From assembly GCA_003476885.1 (NCBI GenBank), contig DMUR01000086.1:1-7046 (forward strand): a stretch of 7,046 nucleotides of DNA. The letters run 5' to 3'. Both the position numbers and the translations under genes were made by a program. Of this stretch, positions 5,986 to 7,046 are shown piece after piece (positions within the stretch are counted from its first letter, which is position 1; the number at the start of each line of letters is the position of its first letter). Origin of the DNA: Chloroflexota bacterium. GTDB lineage: Bacteria; Chloroflexota; Limnocylindria; Limnocylindrales; Limnocylindraceae. The notes below the pieces were generated by a model. The model saw only the letters and a program-made list of their open reading frames with translations. It was not told where the DNA came from and ran no database searches.

Positions 5986-7046
5986 ATGGAAATCACAACC
6001 GTATCCGCCGAGTTTGGCGGCCAGACACTCACCATTGAGACGGGGCGAATGGCTCGCCTTGCAGGCGGCGCCGTGACGGTTCGCTACGGCGACACGGTCG
6101 TCCTCGGCACCGCAAATCGAAGCGACCCACGACCGGGTCTCGACTTCTTCCCACTCACGATTGAATTTGAAGAGCGCATGTATGCGGCGGGGAAGATCCC
6201 TGGCGGCTACATCAAGCGCGAAGGGAAGGCTTCAGAGAACGCAACGCTCTCTGCTCGACTTACCGACCGACCGATTCGACCACTCTTCCCTGAGGGCTAC
6301 AAGGACGACGTCCAGGTGGTTATCACGGTACTGAGCGCGGATCAGGAGAATGATCCGGACATCCTCGGGACGATCGCTGCATCAGCGGCGCTCACGATCT
6401 CGGAGATTCCATTCCTTGGACCAATTGGTGCCGTTCGCGTTGGCCTTGTCGACGACAAGTTCATCTTGAACCCAACCTTTGAACAGCTCGAGACGAGCGA
6501 TCTTGACCTGGTGGTCTCCGGCACAGCCGACGCGATCATGATGGTCGAGGCTGGTGCAAATCTAATCAACGAAGCGAAAATGGCCGAGGCGATTGAGTTC
6601 GGTCACGATGCCATCAAGGCACTGATCTCCCTTCAGGAGCAGCTCCGCGCAAGGGTAGGGAAGGCGAAGCGCGTTCCATACATTGAGCCTGGCGTAGATA
6701 GTGTCCTCACCTTCGCAGAGGCCGCTGCAAACGGCGGTACATTCGTCGTGGTTGATACGGAGACCACCGGACTGGATTCGAAGCTTTCGGATCTCGTTGA
6801 GGTTGCTGCCGTGAAGATCAAGGGCGGCAAGATCACCGACCGTTGGAGCACGCTCGTCAACGCGGGGAACCCTATCGTCGGCGCGCAGATGCACGGCATC
6901 ACCACTGCTGACCTGAAGAAGGGGATCGCGCCAAAGGAGGCGGCGGAGAAGTTTGCCGACTTCGCAAAGGGAGCGATCCTTGTTGGGCATAACCTTGGCT
7001 TCGATGTCTCATTCCTTGACGAGGCGCTCGGCAAGGGCCGCAGCTT
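5986..7046 (+). CDS. pnp: PNPase fused to DEDDh exonuclease (5' part, open at window end)
   Basis: This is an open frame of 353 codons with no stop before the window edge. Residues 1 to about 215 are a standard PNPase first RNase PH domain: [20 protein letters not shown] (14-33), [14 protein letters not shown] (67-80), [15 protein letters not shown] (91-105), [14 protein letters not shown] (123-136) and [17 protein letters not shown] (204-220). The RNA-binding FFRR loop is YIKR (75-78). PNPase degrades RNA 3'-5' with phosphate, as a trimer in the degradosome. In place of most of the all-alpha linker (about 213-310 in E. coli), residues 252-351 form a DnaQ/PolC-type exonuclease domain. The second, catalytic RNase PH domain and the KH and S1 domains would have to lie beyond 7046. 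The ATG at 5986 has a good Shine-Dalgarno, AGAGGAG, with a 4-base spacer. The reading frame is continuous across the junction. Confidence 0.93.
   Translation, partial: MEITTVSAEFGGQTLTIETGRMARLAGGAVTVRYGDTVVLGTANRSDPRPGLDFFPLTIEFEERMYAAGKIPGGYIKREGKASENATLSARLTDRPIRPLFPEGYKDDVQVVITVLSADQENDPDILGTIAASAALTISEIPFLGPIGAVRVGLVDDKFILNPTFEQLETSDLDLVVSGTADAIMMVEAGANLINEAKMAEAIEFGHDAIKALISLQEQLRARVGKAKRVPYIEPGVDSVLTFAEAAANGGTFVVVDTETTGLDSKLSDLVEVAAVKIKGGKITDRWSTLVNAGNPIVGAQMHGITTADLKKGIAPKEAAEKFADFAKGAILVGHNLGFDVSFLDEALGKGRS
6739..7046 (+). other. DEDDh (DnaQ-like) 3'-5' exonuclease domain within pnp
   Basis: Residues 252 to 353 of the pnp frame match the Exonuc_X-T/DnaQ fold rather than anything in PNPase. 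Exo I reads [11 protein letters not shown], with metal ligands Asp257 and Glu259. The strand [18 protein letters not shown] (269-286), the MHGITTADL segment (302-310) and Exo [15 protein letters not shown], with Asp340, follow at normal DnaQ spacing. Exo III, where the catalytic His and the last Asp should be, lies past the window edge. The TETTG form resembles PolC- and DinG-type epsilon domains more than Orn (DLEMTG). Substrate could be RNA or DNA; the PNPase context favours RNA. About 22 residues (230-251) join it to the RNase PH domain. Confidence 0.9.

Noticed and set aside
6720..7046. Exonuclease as a separate downstream gene rather than part of pnp
   Set aside because: The pnp frame is open and continuous through the junction, with no stop codon, and no internal start with a convincing Shine-Dalgarno was seen before Exo I.
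1..7046. tRNA genes, CRISPR arrays, insertion sequences, phage genes or a defence island
   Set aside because: No direct repeat array, transposase motif or cloverleaf was noticed. Nearly every base belongs to a housekeeping gene or its short leader.

Overview
The window is one densely packed, all-plus-strand housekeeping operon of the nusA-infB translation and RNA-processing type. It is GC-rich and uses ATG, GTG and TTG starts. Neighbouring genes mostly overlap by 1-4 bases or sit 2-3 bases apart. The order is nusA (3' end only), ylxR, infB, rbfA, nrnA (DHH/DHHA1 phosphoesterase), truB, ribF, rpsO, pnp (5' part only). The sequence does not name a species. The short IF-2 (624 aa), the nrnA between rbfA and truB, and the GC-rich coding together suggest a Terrabacteria-type lineage. 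Chloroflexota is my leading guess and Actinomycetota the alternative; this is inference from layout only.

Region 1-5566 (nusA to ribF) is a translationally coupled run. It covers transcription antitermination (NusA), an RNA-binding regulator (YlxR), translation initiation (IF-2), 30S maturation (RbfA), turnover of very short RNAs (NrnA), tRNA pseudouridine-55 (TruB) and flavin cofactor synthesis (RibF). The RibF is unusual: its FMN adenylyltransferase half keeps the main nucleotide-binding motifs, but its riboflavin kinase half is short and lacks the recognisable kinase signature.

Region 5567-5985 holds rpsO and the only two real intergenic gaps. Both gaps contain GC-rich hairpins just upstream of a Shine-Dalgarno sequence, where S15 and PNPase autoregulation act in better-studied bacteria. 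rpsO is best started at a TTG (5646), giving exactly 89 residues. No stretch over 300 bases lacks a gene.

Region 5986-7046 is the most interesting. It opens as a textbook PNPase with a complete first RNase PH domain. At about residue 250, where the all-alpha linker domain should be, it runs in frame into a DnaQ/PolC-type DEDDh 3'-5' exonuclease domain with visible Exo I and Exo II motifs. The window ends inside that domain. This looks like a PNPase with a hydrolytic exonuclease fused to or inserted in it, an architecture I do not recognise as described. It could join phosphorolytic and hydrolytic 3'-5' decay in one polypeptide. An NrnA-type oligoribonuclease encoded in the same operon would act on the shortest products.
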